Assembly: GCF_004000985.1 (NCBI RefSeq)
Contig: NZ_BIMH01000028.1
Span: forward strand, 1-64,000
From: Paenibacillus validus NBRC 15382
GTDB lineage: Bacteria; Bacillota; Bacilli; Paenibacillales; NBRC-103111
Direction of reading: 5' to 3'
DNA: 64,000 nucleotides
Translations under genes and position numbers: made by a program
Notes under the pieces: generated by a model
The model's input: only the letters and a program-made list of their open reading frames with translations
Told to the model about the DNA's origin: nothing
Databases searched by the model: none
Part shown: piece after piece, positions 27,001 to 35,211 of the stretch
How the letters are laid out: each line of letters starts with the position of its first letter
Numbering within the stretch: the first letter of the stretch is position 1

Positions 27001-27423
27001 TTTCGCTTGGTCAGAAGCGAGGGCGTTCATCGGATAGATGATCAGTGCCTTAATACCAGGTTCGCCGCGGTGACGGTAACAATACTCCAAGATAGGATAG
27101 AGGAAACATTCCGTCTTACCGCTACCCGTCCCTGTCGCAATCAAAGTGGATCGCCCGTCTTCCCCTGTTAGCCGTTCGAATGCCCGTTGTTGATGCAAAT
27201 AGGGTTTGTGTTTGGGATGGATCGCATCAAATTGAACGGACTCCTCCTCCGCTACCCTGAACGGCAGACGCACGGCGACATACGGATCGCGGAATACGGC
27301 GTTCTTCGTATCCAGCATCTTCGACAAAGTACCTTTGAATGCGTAATTCGACATTGGGAAGGTCGTTTCGATATAATCGCATAACCCTCCCTGCAATTGC
27401 CTTGCAAGCACTGAAGGTATCAA
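21076..27423 (-). CDS. Giant helicase-DUF1998-nuclease protein (DruE-like / fused DrmA-DrmB-like)
   Basis: About 2115 aa. The N-terminal superfamily 2 helicase has motif I ATGTGSGKTE near residue 100, motif II VDELHTFDGAQGTD near 235, GTSATMGS, and motif VI QRTGRAGRKDG near 1080. Zinc-binding cysteine pairs lie near 490 and 530-585. A DUF1998 region follows (DSVPGGTGYLKQL, then CNCKEDLQKDGCYRC near 1640). Near residues 1740-1800 is a Vsr/MTES_1575-like nuclease segment, RADFVLWP, IYTDGFLFHKD and FRVWTLSWRDI. This order and length fit Druantia DruE; DISARM splits the helicase and DUF1998 into DrmA and DrmB. The start is probably the TTG at 27423 (GGGGGAG, 7 nt spacing) rather than the TTG at 27429. 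It is coupled to UvrD downstream and lies 38 bp after the methyltransferase. Confidence 0.88.
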   Translation of the reverse strand: MIPSVLARQLQGGLCDYIETTFPMSNYAFKGTLSKMLDTKNAVFRDPYVAVRLPFRVAEEESVQFDAIHPKHKPYLHQQRAFERLTGEDGRSTLIATGTGSGKTECFLYPILEYCYRHRGEPGIKALIIYPMNALASDQAKRIAELIDESPELRGNVSAGMYVGGYEAKASRTMSKDRIITDHETLLANPPDILLTNYKMLDYLLVRPKDASLWAANRPDTLKYIAVDELHTFDGAQGTDLACLLRRLKARLYTQQGYLCCVGTSATMGSKESARYIRDYASSIFGEAFEENAVITEDRLTASEFFSGHEMEDFSFPSEEQCQKLVSLINEGELEAYLQGAAECWFEDRFDKSNIMNADARLRMGRQLMKHSFMQDMLGLMENNYVHVEYICEQLKERFPHISRLSNPSIALDALFALISHARIGTEGSLRKLVDVQVQFWMRELRRLLAKVSEDHIEYALATDLNEHQAKQYLPVVNCRDCGETGWVGILNERNNMAMVNLDTFYNLYFSQDSKVKMVYPSNEKAKPPGMIPARLCTDCLQLDLGEGGKHCSSCGNRSISVLLPLNNIVGKGENKQFFCPFCNSRHGLSLMGLRSATAISAEVTQLYSSKFNDDKKLLAFSDNVQDAAHRAGFFNSRTWKFGLRGAIQRFALREGKGLSLDQFQMRFIEYWHKNLTNEEFVSFFIAPNMTWMSAYERMKTAGVLGHGVEANRLMEGIEKRIKYEIMLEYGMSSRIGRTLEKSGCSVLSFDGDKIGELADRIRERTINELGALTKSQPELFQRMVVGFLHIMRSNGAFHDSVFNTFTMNEGKAYLLSNDKTKWMPGTAAGRNIPRFIYKLNEGSKRLWSFDALKGNSKYAYWIDACIDEPLIGEDVAEHIAEIILSELIRGGIVETLPSPPAYAVYAINKSAVRISIDVSQLVCDQCGTGVSASEENRTSWVGAPCIRHTCGGHLVEDEEQELGYYGKLYCNGDLIRVNAREHTGLLERDNREELERIFKRNIDERKPWDANLLSCTPTLEMGIDIGDLSTVVLCSMPPAQAQFLQRTGRAGRKDGNALTIVVSNARPHDLYFYAEPMEMIQGTVQPPKIYLRASAVLERQFVAYCMDSWIKRGVPDKAIPDRVGICLNKLTQRSPDIYPFNFLQFVQSNLSSLIRTFIQLFDRSNDGLDEDSIRELERFAKGNGLEESPMHMKILEAFESLLSQRDSLYTNIKQLKELTKIIENRPKDSSYEEEIKELKSELYALSNVVKSLNNKNVYNFMSDEGLLPNYAFPEAGIVLKAVLFRKEEPAGNEEENKNRKYEKMVFEYSRSASSALSEFAPANNFYVDGKKLQINQIDTTTAQPTKWRLCPNCSHAEENTHLTHAAACPRCGSPGWADAGQVRTMLKVKMVYSNMPYDKAQIGDESDDRSSVFYCKQLLVDVDEDQDIVKAYRMDNDEFKFGYEFVKKATLREINFGESDVQGEKLTVSGVEEVRKGFRICKYCGRIQTNNGAPDHTFTCRAKNPQPGDHEPYEEYLFLYREFTTEVLRILVPATTLDFTKTRQESFIAAFMLGMKEYFGNVDHLRATLTEVPVQDAGYRKQYLVLFDSVPGGTGYLKQLLQQDHALIEIFEKALTVLENCNCKEDLQKDGCYRCLFAYRQSQNIGEISRKTAIHLLRQILSGKDNIEQIDKLGNVPVNSLFESELERQFIQALEMMGNENRTVKIDKALINLKEGYSLKVGECAWDIEPQVLLDERYGVSVKSRADFVLWPRRKFSGQRPVAIYTDGFLFHKDNCADDTLKREAIRRSNQFRVWTLSWRDIQSAFNNQGDYATLTLLPENMPSGSSMYKRTVEHGGAEALRPDKATPMELLMHYLEMSEPEKLFKVHAKAVSLSLLDARKATDRIAYDEWYGKIKELLEDFQGLDSDFILNECIFGTWTPRMSNANLKIFSGIKTSEMKEKKGDALPIVCALLQDISESRTDKYEADWNGFWQFYNLMQFSDNFVGVTTDGIQQLIYSKLLNLHSPANDYVDELLSSAPDEWSEIKQNLFDDEASELAIKLQSKNVRVPSSVGYELTDVKDAVIAECEMAWESEKVAALLMEQIDSKDVFENAGWTVFTLNDDIPSVIKGGKS

Positions 27424-27461
27424 GTACAATCTCCCCCTTAGTAACGACGTAGAAAATACTA

Positions 27462-30400
27462 TTATTTATATTTTTTCTCAAAGAATGCCCACGCTGTCTC
27501 GTAATCCTGTTCCCGATCACATCGATCAAAGGGGGCCACATATTCAATGGTGCGCTCTACAGGGCCACCGGGCATCGTATCATCGGTAATTGTGCGATAG
27601 AACTTTTCACCCGCTTGTCCATGCTTAATCGGTTCAAACTCTGCACGGCTGAACCCTACCCCTGTTAAACTGCGGTTGTTAGTAAATACGATTCTACCAT
27701 TTTGATCGTACCATGTATCCGCTTCGTATTGCTGTAATACAGGGAATTGGATGCGATATATGGTTTTCAGTTGTTCCAGTGTCATCCCCAATGCCATTGC
27801 GGTTAGAACATCAATCTCTACAAGTGCTTGTCTGCGTTCATAGTCAGTGCGTAATGGTGTTCCCCATGTCCATTCAGGATTGAGGGATGTAAACTTTTCG
27901 GGTCGTAAACGAGGGTCCGATTTAGACCATGATATGCTAATAAACTTACTATTGAATTGTTTTTTCCATAACTCACTATAATATTCAGTTATACAATTTA
28001 GTAACAAAGTTCGCAGAATCAATTCTTGATTAAATTCTGATAATACGATTGGCAAACCGGCGATGCTATCTATATTACAATTAGACTTCCCCATAACCTT
28101 AATAATAAAATCATATGGAATTGACGACCATAATCCACATGACAAAATCATGTCTTCTAAATTCCTAAACACAAACCCAATCAAACCATGAATATGTCCA
28201 ACATTGGGTGGAATTATAGCACAGTTCATTGTTCTCTCTTGTTTTAGATTGAGCATTTTCCTACAAACTAGTCGATAACTTAAAAGATATTTTTCTCCCC
28301 ATGGTGTCACTGGACTCCTTTTCGCATACTCTTCAATAGAGCAAATCGGAGAATAATTTGTTCTTTGTATATACTGACTGTCAATCGAAGAAAGGTCTAT
28401 TGTTTCATAATCAGCCTTTTGTATACAAATACGACGTGGTGTTTTCGCATAAGGATTACTTACTGCAATATGTGGACCTGAGCATATAAGTCCAAGATTA
28501 TCGTCTGGAAATTTGGTGTTTCTATCTATAGTTCCATCATTTTGAGAGTATGTTTCATGCCACAATTCACTAGGAAATACATCCCTATCTCTTACATGTA
28601 CTTCATGATCATCAGTATTTGCAAAACATCTAACTGTTTGAAGGAGCTGAATTGTATGTAGTGCCATTACTCTGGTCTGCAAGTAATTTGCTTCCTCACC
28701 AAATATGCATGCAAATGTATATAAATCTTCTTCATGAATGGAGATAATACGATCCTTATGCCCTGCAACGTTCCATTCGTTATTTTTGTTTTTAATTCCT
28801 TCTGCTACCCCTTCACCATTAGATTGGTAACATAAATCAATAGTTAAAGGATCAAAGAGATTGGAAATCATATCGAAACCGACTTTTTTTGAATTAGTAT
28901 TTATATAAATATTTAAGCTAAACACGGTAGGATGGCCAATGTCTGTAAAAAGTAGTTTTTCATTAATAAATTGAAAATGCTTTCTAACTTTACGATATAA
29001 CTTTTCCCTTAAAGTTCCACCATTAGGATCGTCATAAACACCATCAGGGTGTATAAAAGCAGAAACACCCATTCCCCTACAAAAATCCCAAGATTGAGGT
29101 AGAAAACATTTATAAAGATTAGGTTGTTGCCCTTTAAGATCGGAATAATTCTGAATGGCATTCAAAAAGTTCTGTGTGCCCAAAATGCTCTCATATTCAC
29201 TTAAATACAACTCTTTTGTAGTAACATTTTTAAGAGCTTCCGCCCTATTATATGTTATTTGCGTCGCTGATAGGTTTTTAATTGCAAACATAGGCTGTTG
29301 ATCGGAAAGTATACCCTGTTCATTCCATTCCAACTTAATCCATGGCGGATTTCCGATTATCAGATCAAACCCACCTCGCTCGGCAAACAAGTTTGCAAAC
29401 TCCAACTCCCAGTGCAAAAACTTCTGCTTGTCTGCAATTTCCTTTACTAACGCAAGACGAGGTTGCTGCTGGCACAGTTTGGGAATATCCACTATGCCCA
29501 TGCCTGAATACAATTCATTAATATCTATAACCAGTTGTTCATGTTCGGTTGGGAACAAGGAAAGCTGACCCATTTTTACAGTTTCACTAACACCCTTATA
29601 GGTTTGAATTGTGCCTTCCAGTATCAAATACATATCCGCGATAAATTCGCTTCTCGAGGGCATAAGATCCGCTTTGTCGATAGGCCAGAACCAAAGCGAA
29701 CACCAATAGTCCATTGCAAATTTGAGCCTTGCATAGGGCCCTGCATTGATCTGCTCCTCTGATTTATAGAGCGTTTTATAGATCAAGTCCTTCTCGCGGA
29801 TTGTCGTACGAGACGATTCCATTTCTGCCTTCTGACCATAAACTGTAATGGCATCAAATGTTTTATCATTCACTTCATTACGCAACTTAACCTGCTTTTC
29901 CCACAATTCATCAATAATTCCGGACAAGCGCAATAGGTTTTGGATATCGTCCTCATCATATGGCCGGGTAAACTTCTTGTTCCAATCTTTTATCGATTTC
30001 AATTCATTAGGCGCAAGTTCTTTAATGACTTTATCCGTATAGCTTGCCATACCGGGATCGCCCGTCAGGAAATGATACACCTGCTTTCTGGACATCCGTT
30101 TATGGTCCATGGGAACACGATCCGGTGCATTATCGTACCAGCGTATACCTCTGGAAGCGGTTTGCAGCTGTTCGATCCGATAGCACTGTCTTCTCGCTCC
30201 AATCAAAGAGTTGCCGCATACCAGCTGCGTTCCGAACCATGGCACGTAACCGCCCTTATGGATGGTATTCAGCCATAACGAAACCTCCGCGAGCTCTACG
30301 GCAATCGGGTTCAAGTCAATGCCGTATACATTATGATCTGCTATATACATCTTGACTTTCTGCAGCTGATTGAATCGCTCCTCATGAGAGATCGATTCCC

Positions 30401-32186
30401 CAAGCTCCTTCTGCTTCTTGTCTAGATAAGTCTCTGCCAGCTGATTGATGGCTTCATTCAAGAATGCAGCACTGCCCATGGCGGGCTCACAGATGGTGAG
30501 ATTTAGAATTTCGTCGGCCGTTTTTCCTTCAAGCAATTCTTTTAGAGCATACTTAACCAGACATTTCGTGAGAACTTCAGGCGTGTAGTAGGAAGCGGAT
30601 TTTTCGCGTTCACGTCCGGCAAGACGATAAATAAATGCGCCCTTCTCATATTTGCGCAGCTTTCCATCCGAATGACGGGCACGTTCGTCCTCTGTATAAT
30701 TCTCGAGTTCATGCTCCGGGACAAAATACCCTACATCCAGTTCATCAATTTCATCACGCGCTCGCTTGACTTCAAATAAGGTTTCCTGCGCAATAAACCC
30801 ACGATACGACAACAAGGCTTCGTATATAGCCCCCATCTGGTTGATGCCTAGAGCCGCATAGGAAATACGACCGCGACGGTCGTTTCTTCTCCCTGTGGGA
30901 CGAGTGATGCTCATTAGATCAATTATCTTAAGCATCACGCGATTTCTCAATTTGGCAATCGTAAGAAGAGGTGTATATTCCGGGTCGAATATATGTGCCT
31001 TTAGAGGCTCAATTACAAACAGGTGATGTAAGGACTCCGAAGAAGACAATTCCTTCAATTCTTCCTCAGTCTTGGGGTAACCGTTGTATATTAAATCGAA
31101 CAGCTGCGAAAGGGTTTCCTGCAGGAAATATCCCTCTCCGACTTCGCTAGTTTCTTCTCGAACAGAATCTGCAATGTCCCTTAGGCTCTCAAGGGAATAC
31201 CCCTGCACATAAGCTTGCGATTTCATCGGAGCATAACCGAGTTCAGGTCGAGCTTCGATAAAAAGCATAAACAACATCCGATACATAAAACGCAGGCATT
31301 GAATAGATAAATCTCCAGCATCAACGGGATTTTCCCTAAGGTCTATCCCTAGTCGATGGGTCCGATCATAAAGAACTTCGTTGCCAAGCAGTTCGATCGA
31401 TTCTCGCAATGCATATTTTAAGTCCTGGGAAACCCCACTAGCGTGCTTATGGCTGTTTTCTTCAAGGGCATCCAACAGTGGATTCCCTTCTTCAGGACAC
31501 AGACTTTCCCTGTGCAATAAGACACTCATCGCCTGCAACGTACTCTCTTCACGGCGGCGGAATATCTCCTCGATGTCGAATTCTAAGTATCTTTTCTCAT
31601 TCCACTTGTTCCGATCAAGGAGTGCGATTGCATTTTCGCCAATCACAATCAACCACCGGGGGGGCTCCGGCAGGGAAAAGAACAGTTTGGTCGCCATATC
31701 TTCGTTAGTAAAATATGACTTATTCCCTTCATGACCTTCAACCGAAGTTGCATCAAAACAATATTCATGCAACAACGCGGTGTCTTCATCTGAATCTGAA
31801 TGTGACAGCATGATCCAGAGCAACGGTGCTCCGTTGTGCTTTTTTATTTCCGAATAGATGTGGGCATGATTCTGCCCATCATCTAGTGGTATTGTAAAGG
31901 ATTCCGATTTTTCATAGCCAAGTGCAGCCATATATATATCGGCCATATCCCGAATAAGAAGATACCTTTGTGACGAACGTGCGCGGGAGCTTCTATCGCG
32001 CATGACATAATAGTGTTGTCCAGACTCGCGTAGCAACGACCAAGGAGTCCGAATGTTTTCGTTTTCCTTTGCCGTTGTCCGCCAAGTGCTGATCGATTCA
32101 GCCGCATTCTCTTCAAAGATCGAATTCAAATAATGGTTGGTATAATACTCGTTCACATTCCTGATTCCAGTTAAATCAATTGCCAT
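27462..32186 (-). CDS. Very large DNA adenine methyltransferase (PglX/DrmMI/Eco57I-like)
   Basis: Class I N6-adenine DNA methyltransferase of 1574 aa. SAM motif region YYTPEVLTKCLVKYAL and motif I CEPAMGSAAFLNEA lie near residue 560, and the catalytic NPPW (IIGNPPWIKLEW) near 943. The very long segment between them is typical of PglX, BrxX and DISARM-type enzymes. Residues 1-500 carry no clear PD-(D/E)XK motif, so it is probably not a type IIG enzyme. The coding sequence of the C-terminal part (about 27900-29340) is markedly more AT-rich than the rest and is the likely target-recognition region, suggesting domain exchange. The ATG starts 4 nt after the SNF2 stop with a GGGAGTGA site. It presumably marks self DNA for the helicase-nuclease next to it. 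Confidence 0.9.
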   Translation of the reverse strand: MAIDLTGIRNVNEYYTNHYLNSIFEENAAESISTWRTTAKENENIRTPWSLLRESGQHYYVMRDRSSRARSSQRYLLIRDMADIYMAALGYEKSESFTIPLDDGQNHAHIYSEIKKHNGAPLLWIMLSHSDSDEDTALLHEYCFDATSVEGHEGNKSYFTNEDMATKLFFSLPEPPRWLIVIGENAIALLDRNKWNEKRYLEFDIEEIFRRREESTLQAMSVLLHRESLCPEEGNPLLDALEENSHKHASGVSQDLKYALRESIELLGNEVLYDRTHRLGIDLRENPVDAGDLSIQCLRFMYRMLFMLFIEARPELGYAPMKSQAYVQGYSLESLRDIADSVREETSEVGEGYFLQETLSQLFDLIYNGYPKTEEELKELSSSESLHHLFVIEPLKAHIFDPEYTPLLTIAKLRNRVMLKIIDLMSITRPTGRRNDRRGRISYAALGINQMGAIYEALLSYRGFIAQETLFEVKRARDEIDELDVGYFVPEHELENYTEDERARHSDGKLRKYEKGAFIYRLAGREREKSASYYTPEVLTKCLVKYALKELLEGKTADEILNLTICEPAMGSAAFLNEAINQLAETYLDKKQKELGESISHEERFNQLQKVKMYIADHNVYGIDLNPIAVELAEVSLWLNTIHKGGYVPWFGTQLVCGNSLIGARRQCYRIEQLQTASRGIRWYDNAPDRVPMDHKRMSRKQVYHFLTGDPGMASYTDKVIKELAPNELKSIKDWNKKFTRPYDEDDIQNLLRLSGIIDELWEKQVKLRNEVNDKTFDAITVYGQKAEMESSRTTIREKDLIYKTLYKSEEQINAGPYARLKFAMDYWCSLWFWPIDKADLMPSRSEFIADMYLILEGTIQTYKGVSETVKMGQLSLFPTEHEQLVIDINELYSGMGIVDIPKLCQQQPRLALVKEIADKQKFLHWELEFANLFAERGGFDLIIGNPPWIKLEWNEQGILSDQQPMFAIKNLSATQITYNRAEALKNVTTKELYLSEYESILGTQNFLNAIQNYSDLKGQQPNLYKCFLPQSWDFCRGMGVSAFIHPDGVYDDPNGGTLREKLYRKVRKHFQFINEKLLFTDIGHPTVFSLNIYINTNSKKVGFDMISNLFDPLTIDLCYQSNGEGVAEGIKNKNNEWNVAGHKDRIISIHEEDLYTFACIFGEEANYLQTRVMALHTIQLLQTVRCFANTDDHEVHVRDRDVFPSELWHETYSQNDGTIDRNTKFPDDNLGLICSGPHIAVSNPYAKTPRRICIQKADYETIDLSSIDSQYIQRTNYSPICSIEEYAKRSPVTPWGEKYLLSYRLVCRKMLNLKQERTMNCAIIPPNVGHIHGLIGFVFRNLEDMILSCGLWSSIPYDFIIKVMGKSNCNIDSIAGLPIVLSEFNQELILRTLLLNCITEYYSELWKKQFNSKFISISWSKSDPRLRPEKFTSLNPEWTWGTPLRTDYERRQALVEIDVLTAMALGMTLEQLKTIYRIQFPVLQQYEADTWYDQNGRIVFTNNRSLTGVGFSRAEFEPIKHGQAGEKFYRTITDDTMPGGPVERTIEYVAPFDRCDREQDYETAWAFFEKKYK

Positions 32187-32187
32187 A

Positions 32188-35010
32188 TCAGTTCACTCCC
32201 GTAAGAACTGCAATAATCCGCAGATATGGATTGTCCTTTATTTCCAGCGTATCTCGTACCCATTCCGTAAACTCATTAAATATTCGCTCTACTTCACGTT
32301 CCTTGGCGCTTTTCCTTCGGTCGTCTTCAAATAACGATAGCTGGTAATCCTTATGCCGCTCCTCGAGCGCAGACAGCTTATCGATTTCCGCACTAATCTC
32401 TGGATTAATTCGGTTACGGTACTCTTCGCTATATCGTTTCAGCACTTTTTGTGCTTGGAACACAACAGATGGCAGCAGGGCTTGAGCAGTTTCCCTGCTT
32501 GCTTCAGAAAGCCTATTCCTGTTAGGAGTATCACTTCTCCCAAAGCCGGACATGGCAATTAGTTGCTCCATCGTCAGTTCTTCCGTAAAACGCCCGTCGA
32601 CGTATCGAAGACCAAACCATTCATCTACAACCGGAGTTGATTTTCGATTTGGTATGGTTCCGGCCACAATATAGAGAAATTCATTCTCAGATAATTTGCC
32701 GGACAGGCCAACTATGGGGGCTTCTCCTCTGCCGTAGAGGAGTCCGGCCTTGTCATTGACCCATTCAAAAATAGGATGGAGCGGCCACAAATATTGAGTC
32801 TGGGGCCAGGCTGTATCTTCCATATTGTTCTGCATGCTGCGTTTCATCTCATCCATACAGAACTGTTTGTCTGGACTTAAACGCATGAAGTCGGCTTTCG
32901 GCAGTGCTTCTACCGGGAGTACAGCTTTTAATCTTCGATTTAATTCGGGGGTAACGGTTATTTCAAGTCCCGTAACTGTTTGCAGCTCTTGCACCGGATT
33001 TTGTTCAGTCTGCGAGAAATAGAGGAGCGCGTTTTGTAAATAATCCTTATCCCCGTAGAGAGTCTCCTCATTTACCACAGTTGGAGGCTCTTCATCAGAC
33101 GATGCACCTTGCATTAATAGTTCAAACGGGTCGAAATCATCTGCCGTCTCATCAATTTGTTTGCTGAATTCATCAGCGCTTATCCCCTGTTCAATAGCAG
33201 TTGCCGTAATGAGTTCTTCTTCTTCGACATTGAATGTTCCCATCAACAAGGTTGGGTCCCCAATGTTTTTATAGGCCTGTTCCTCCTTGGCAACAAGAAT
33301 CTCCATTATTCTCATGTCGCCGCGGATCTTTTCATTCTTGCTGTTAATAAGAAAATAGCGAATATCAGGCTGCTCTTTCTGACCATAGCGATCGATACGC
33401 CCATTTCTTTGTTGAAATACCATGAGTGACCACGGAATATCAAAATGGATTAATCGATGACTTAGATAGTGCAGATTGATTCCCTCTGAAGCCACATCTG
33501 AAGCGACTAGAATCCGGATCGGGGATTCCTCGCGCCCAAAATCTTCAACAATTTTCTGCTGATCGGCATCACTCATGCCACCATACATTTCTTTAATGAT
33601 ATTTTCATTCAATCCAAGATCTTTGCGAAGCTGGGCTGCAAGGTAGCGCATTGTTTCAATTCTTTCAGTAAATATCACAATCCGGTCGTCTTTCCTTTTA
33701 ACGTTCCATCCATAGTTCTTATCCTGCAACAAGTCCAATAGTTTCTGGTAGCGTGAAAAGGATGACGGTTCTATTCGGAGTAAGGCACTTTTGAGCTTTT
33801 CAAGCTTCGCAATATCACCTATAGGGCTTGCACCGTATTTTTTATGAAGCTTCTTTAATCGTTCATCAATACTTTTTATACAAGCTGCGGGGCTAGAAAA
33901 CATAGCCTTTTCAAGGCTTGTCTTAAATAATTGTCCGGCGATACGAGTGCTTGTGGTATCCATTTCAAGCTGCATTTCAGCAAACACCTGGAAAGCACTT
34001 TCTTCCTCAGGGGATGCATCACACTTTTCAATGCTAACCTTTCTTTCTTTAAAAGAACCTTTAATCTGATCTTTTACATCCTTTTTAAACCGTCGAATAC
34101 AAAGCCCCTTAATATCCTCCTTGGAATAATCGTGAGGATTGGCTATCGCAGTTGGATCAAGCATATTCATCAAGGAGGCGAAACTTTCACTTCGTCCGTC
34201 ATGGGGAGTAGCCGAGAGCATGATCAACGTATCGGAGCGCTCTGATAGCAATTTTGCAAGCTTTGCCCTCTGTGCCTGCCGTCCTCCCCTTTCAGCCACA
34301 TTATGGGCTTCATCAATCACAATAATATCCCACCATGCATTCTCCAGGTGCGTTCTGTATTCGAGGTCTCGTTTCAAGGTGTCTATCGAAACAATGGTTT
34401 TATCATAATAAAAAAAGGGGTTATAATTAGAAGGTAGCTCCGAACGAATCTTAGCGATATGATTCGAATCAAGACGCACTAATGGAATTGTAAATCTGTT
34501 CCACAGCTCCTTCTGAAATTGCGTCATCATACTTTTTACTGTTACGACAAGAATCCTCTTTCCTTTTCCCCTGGCTATCAATTCAGCCATCAAAATACCC
34601 GCTTCAAGCGTTTTGCCAAGGCCCACGGTATCTGCTATGAGTACTCTTTGGCGTGGACGCCGAAGAGCAACTTGAGCCGGTTCAAGTTGGAAATTCATTA
34701 AATCCATCGCTGCTTTTCCACCGACGTGAAGCATGGAGTTTGTCGGAATTTTTTGACGCCATTTGCTTTCCACAAACAGTCGGGATTTTTTGAAAAACGG
34801 AGAATCGTCAACGACTAGCCTGGTTTTTGCAGGATCAACCTGTTCTATTGTTTCGATATCGGTAAGAAATATCGCTTCCTTGTCCTTTACCAACTTAGAT
34901 ATTCCTACACAGTAAATCGTTTTTCTGTCCAAACTATTGGTTTCAACCTTTTTTATCATCCACTCTTCATCGCGGATAATAACGCGCATGCCTGGAGCGT
35001 AATCTATCAT
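32188..35010 (-). CDS. SNF2-family helicase/translocase (DrmD-like)
   Basis: Superfamily 2 SNF2/RapA-type ATPase of 940 aa. Walker A DTVGLGKT lies near residue 130, the DEAH box in IIVIDEAHN near 232, motif III SATPHDGR near 275, and the C-terminal lobe has ASDVASEGINLHYL and QQRNGRIDRYGQ near 500-530. The length and RapA-like layout match DrmD of class 1 DISARM. The ATG has GAGGTG about 6 nt upstream. It is the first gene of the cassette; an extended -10 promoter (TGGTATACT on the minus strand) lies about 130 bp upstream. The neighbouring IS256 element has separated it from the gene at 36769-37032. Confidence 0.9.
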   Translation of the reverse strand: MIDYAPGMRVIIRDEEWMIKKVETNSLDRKTIYCVGISKLVKDKEAIFLTDIETIEQVDPAKTRLVVDDSPFFKKSRLFVESKWRQKIPTNSMLHVGGKAAMDLMNFQLEPAQVALRRPRQRVLIADTVGLGKTLEAGILMAELIARGKGKRILVVTVKSMMTQFQKELWNRFTIPLVRLDSNHIAKIRSELPSNYNPFFYYDKTIVSIDTLKRDLEYRTHLENAWWDIIVIDEAHNVAERGGRQAQRAKLAKLLSERSDTLIMLSATPHDGRSESFASLMNMLDPTAIANPHDYSKEDIKGLCIRRFKKDVKDQIKGSFKERKVSIEKCDASPEEESAFQVFAEMQLEMDTTSTRIAGQLFKTSLEKAMFSSPAACIKSIDERLKKLHKKYGASPIGDIAKLEKLKSALLRIEPSSFSRYQKLLDLLQDKNYGWNVKRKDDRIVIFTERIETMRYLAAQLRKDLGLNENIIKEMYGGMSDADQQKIVEDFGREESPIRILVASDVASEGINLHYLSHRLIHFDIPWSLMVFQQRNGRIDRYGQKEQPDIRYFLINSKNEKIRGDMRIMEILVAKEEQAYKNIGDPTLLMGTFNVEEEELITATAIEQGISADEFSKQIDETADDFDPFELLMQGASSDEEPPTVVNEETLYGDKDYLQNALLYFSQTEQNPVQELQTVTGLEITVTPELNRRLKAVLPVEALPKADFMRLSPDKQFCMDEMKRSMQNNMEDTAWPQTQYLWPLHPIFEWVNDKAGLLYGRGEAPIVGLSGKLSENEFLYIVAGTIPNRKSTPVVDEWFGLRYVDGRFTEELTMEQLIAMSGFGRSDTPNRNRLSEASRETAQALLPSVVFQAQKVLKRYSEEYRNRINPEISAEIDKLSALEERHKDYQLSLFEDDRRKSAKEREVERIFNEFTEWVRDTLEIKDNPYLRIIAVLTGVN

Positions 35011-35211
35011 TTATCACACCTCGTTTATCAAAGCAGTTATATTGTTCCGTTAACTGAAGAACCCTTGAATATTTTAATATAGAATATAGAGATTAAGATT
35101 ACATAATGATAATTACAGGTCTAAGTATACCACTTCAATAAAGAAATTCTCTTAAATCTCAGAATTCCTTTCCCCATAAGGGCTAAAATATAGCCAATCG
35201 TTGCCCGAATA
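35011..35211. other. Upstream region of the SNF2 cassette up to the IS
   Basis: AT-rich gap. On the minus strand it contains TGGTATACT (extended -10 type) near 35130-35138 with no good -35. Before the IS inserted this region continued directly into 36641. The last 8 bases (35204-35211) are the left target duplication of the IS. Confidence 0.4.

Noticed and set aside
30985-31005. CGAATATATGTGCC, similar to the SOS-like box
   Set aside because: It lies inside the methyltransferase coding sequence, lacks the TTGTCA part and has GTGC in place of GTTC.
27462-32186. Type IIG restriction-modification enzyme
   Set aside because: No PD-(D/E)XK motif is visible in the N-terminal 500 residues; the nuclease function seems to reside in the neighbouring helicase-nuclease.
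35011-35211. TAGAATATAGAGATT upstream of the SNF2 gene as a fourth SOS-like box
   Set aside because: Only the left half matches; the GTTCT half and TTGTCA are absent.
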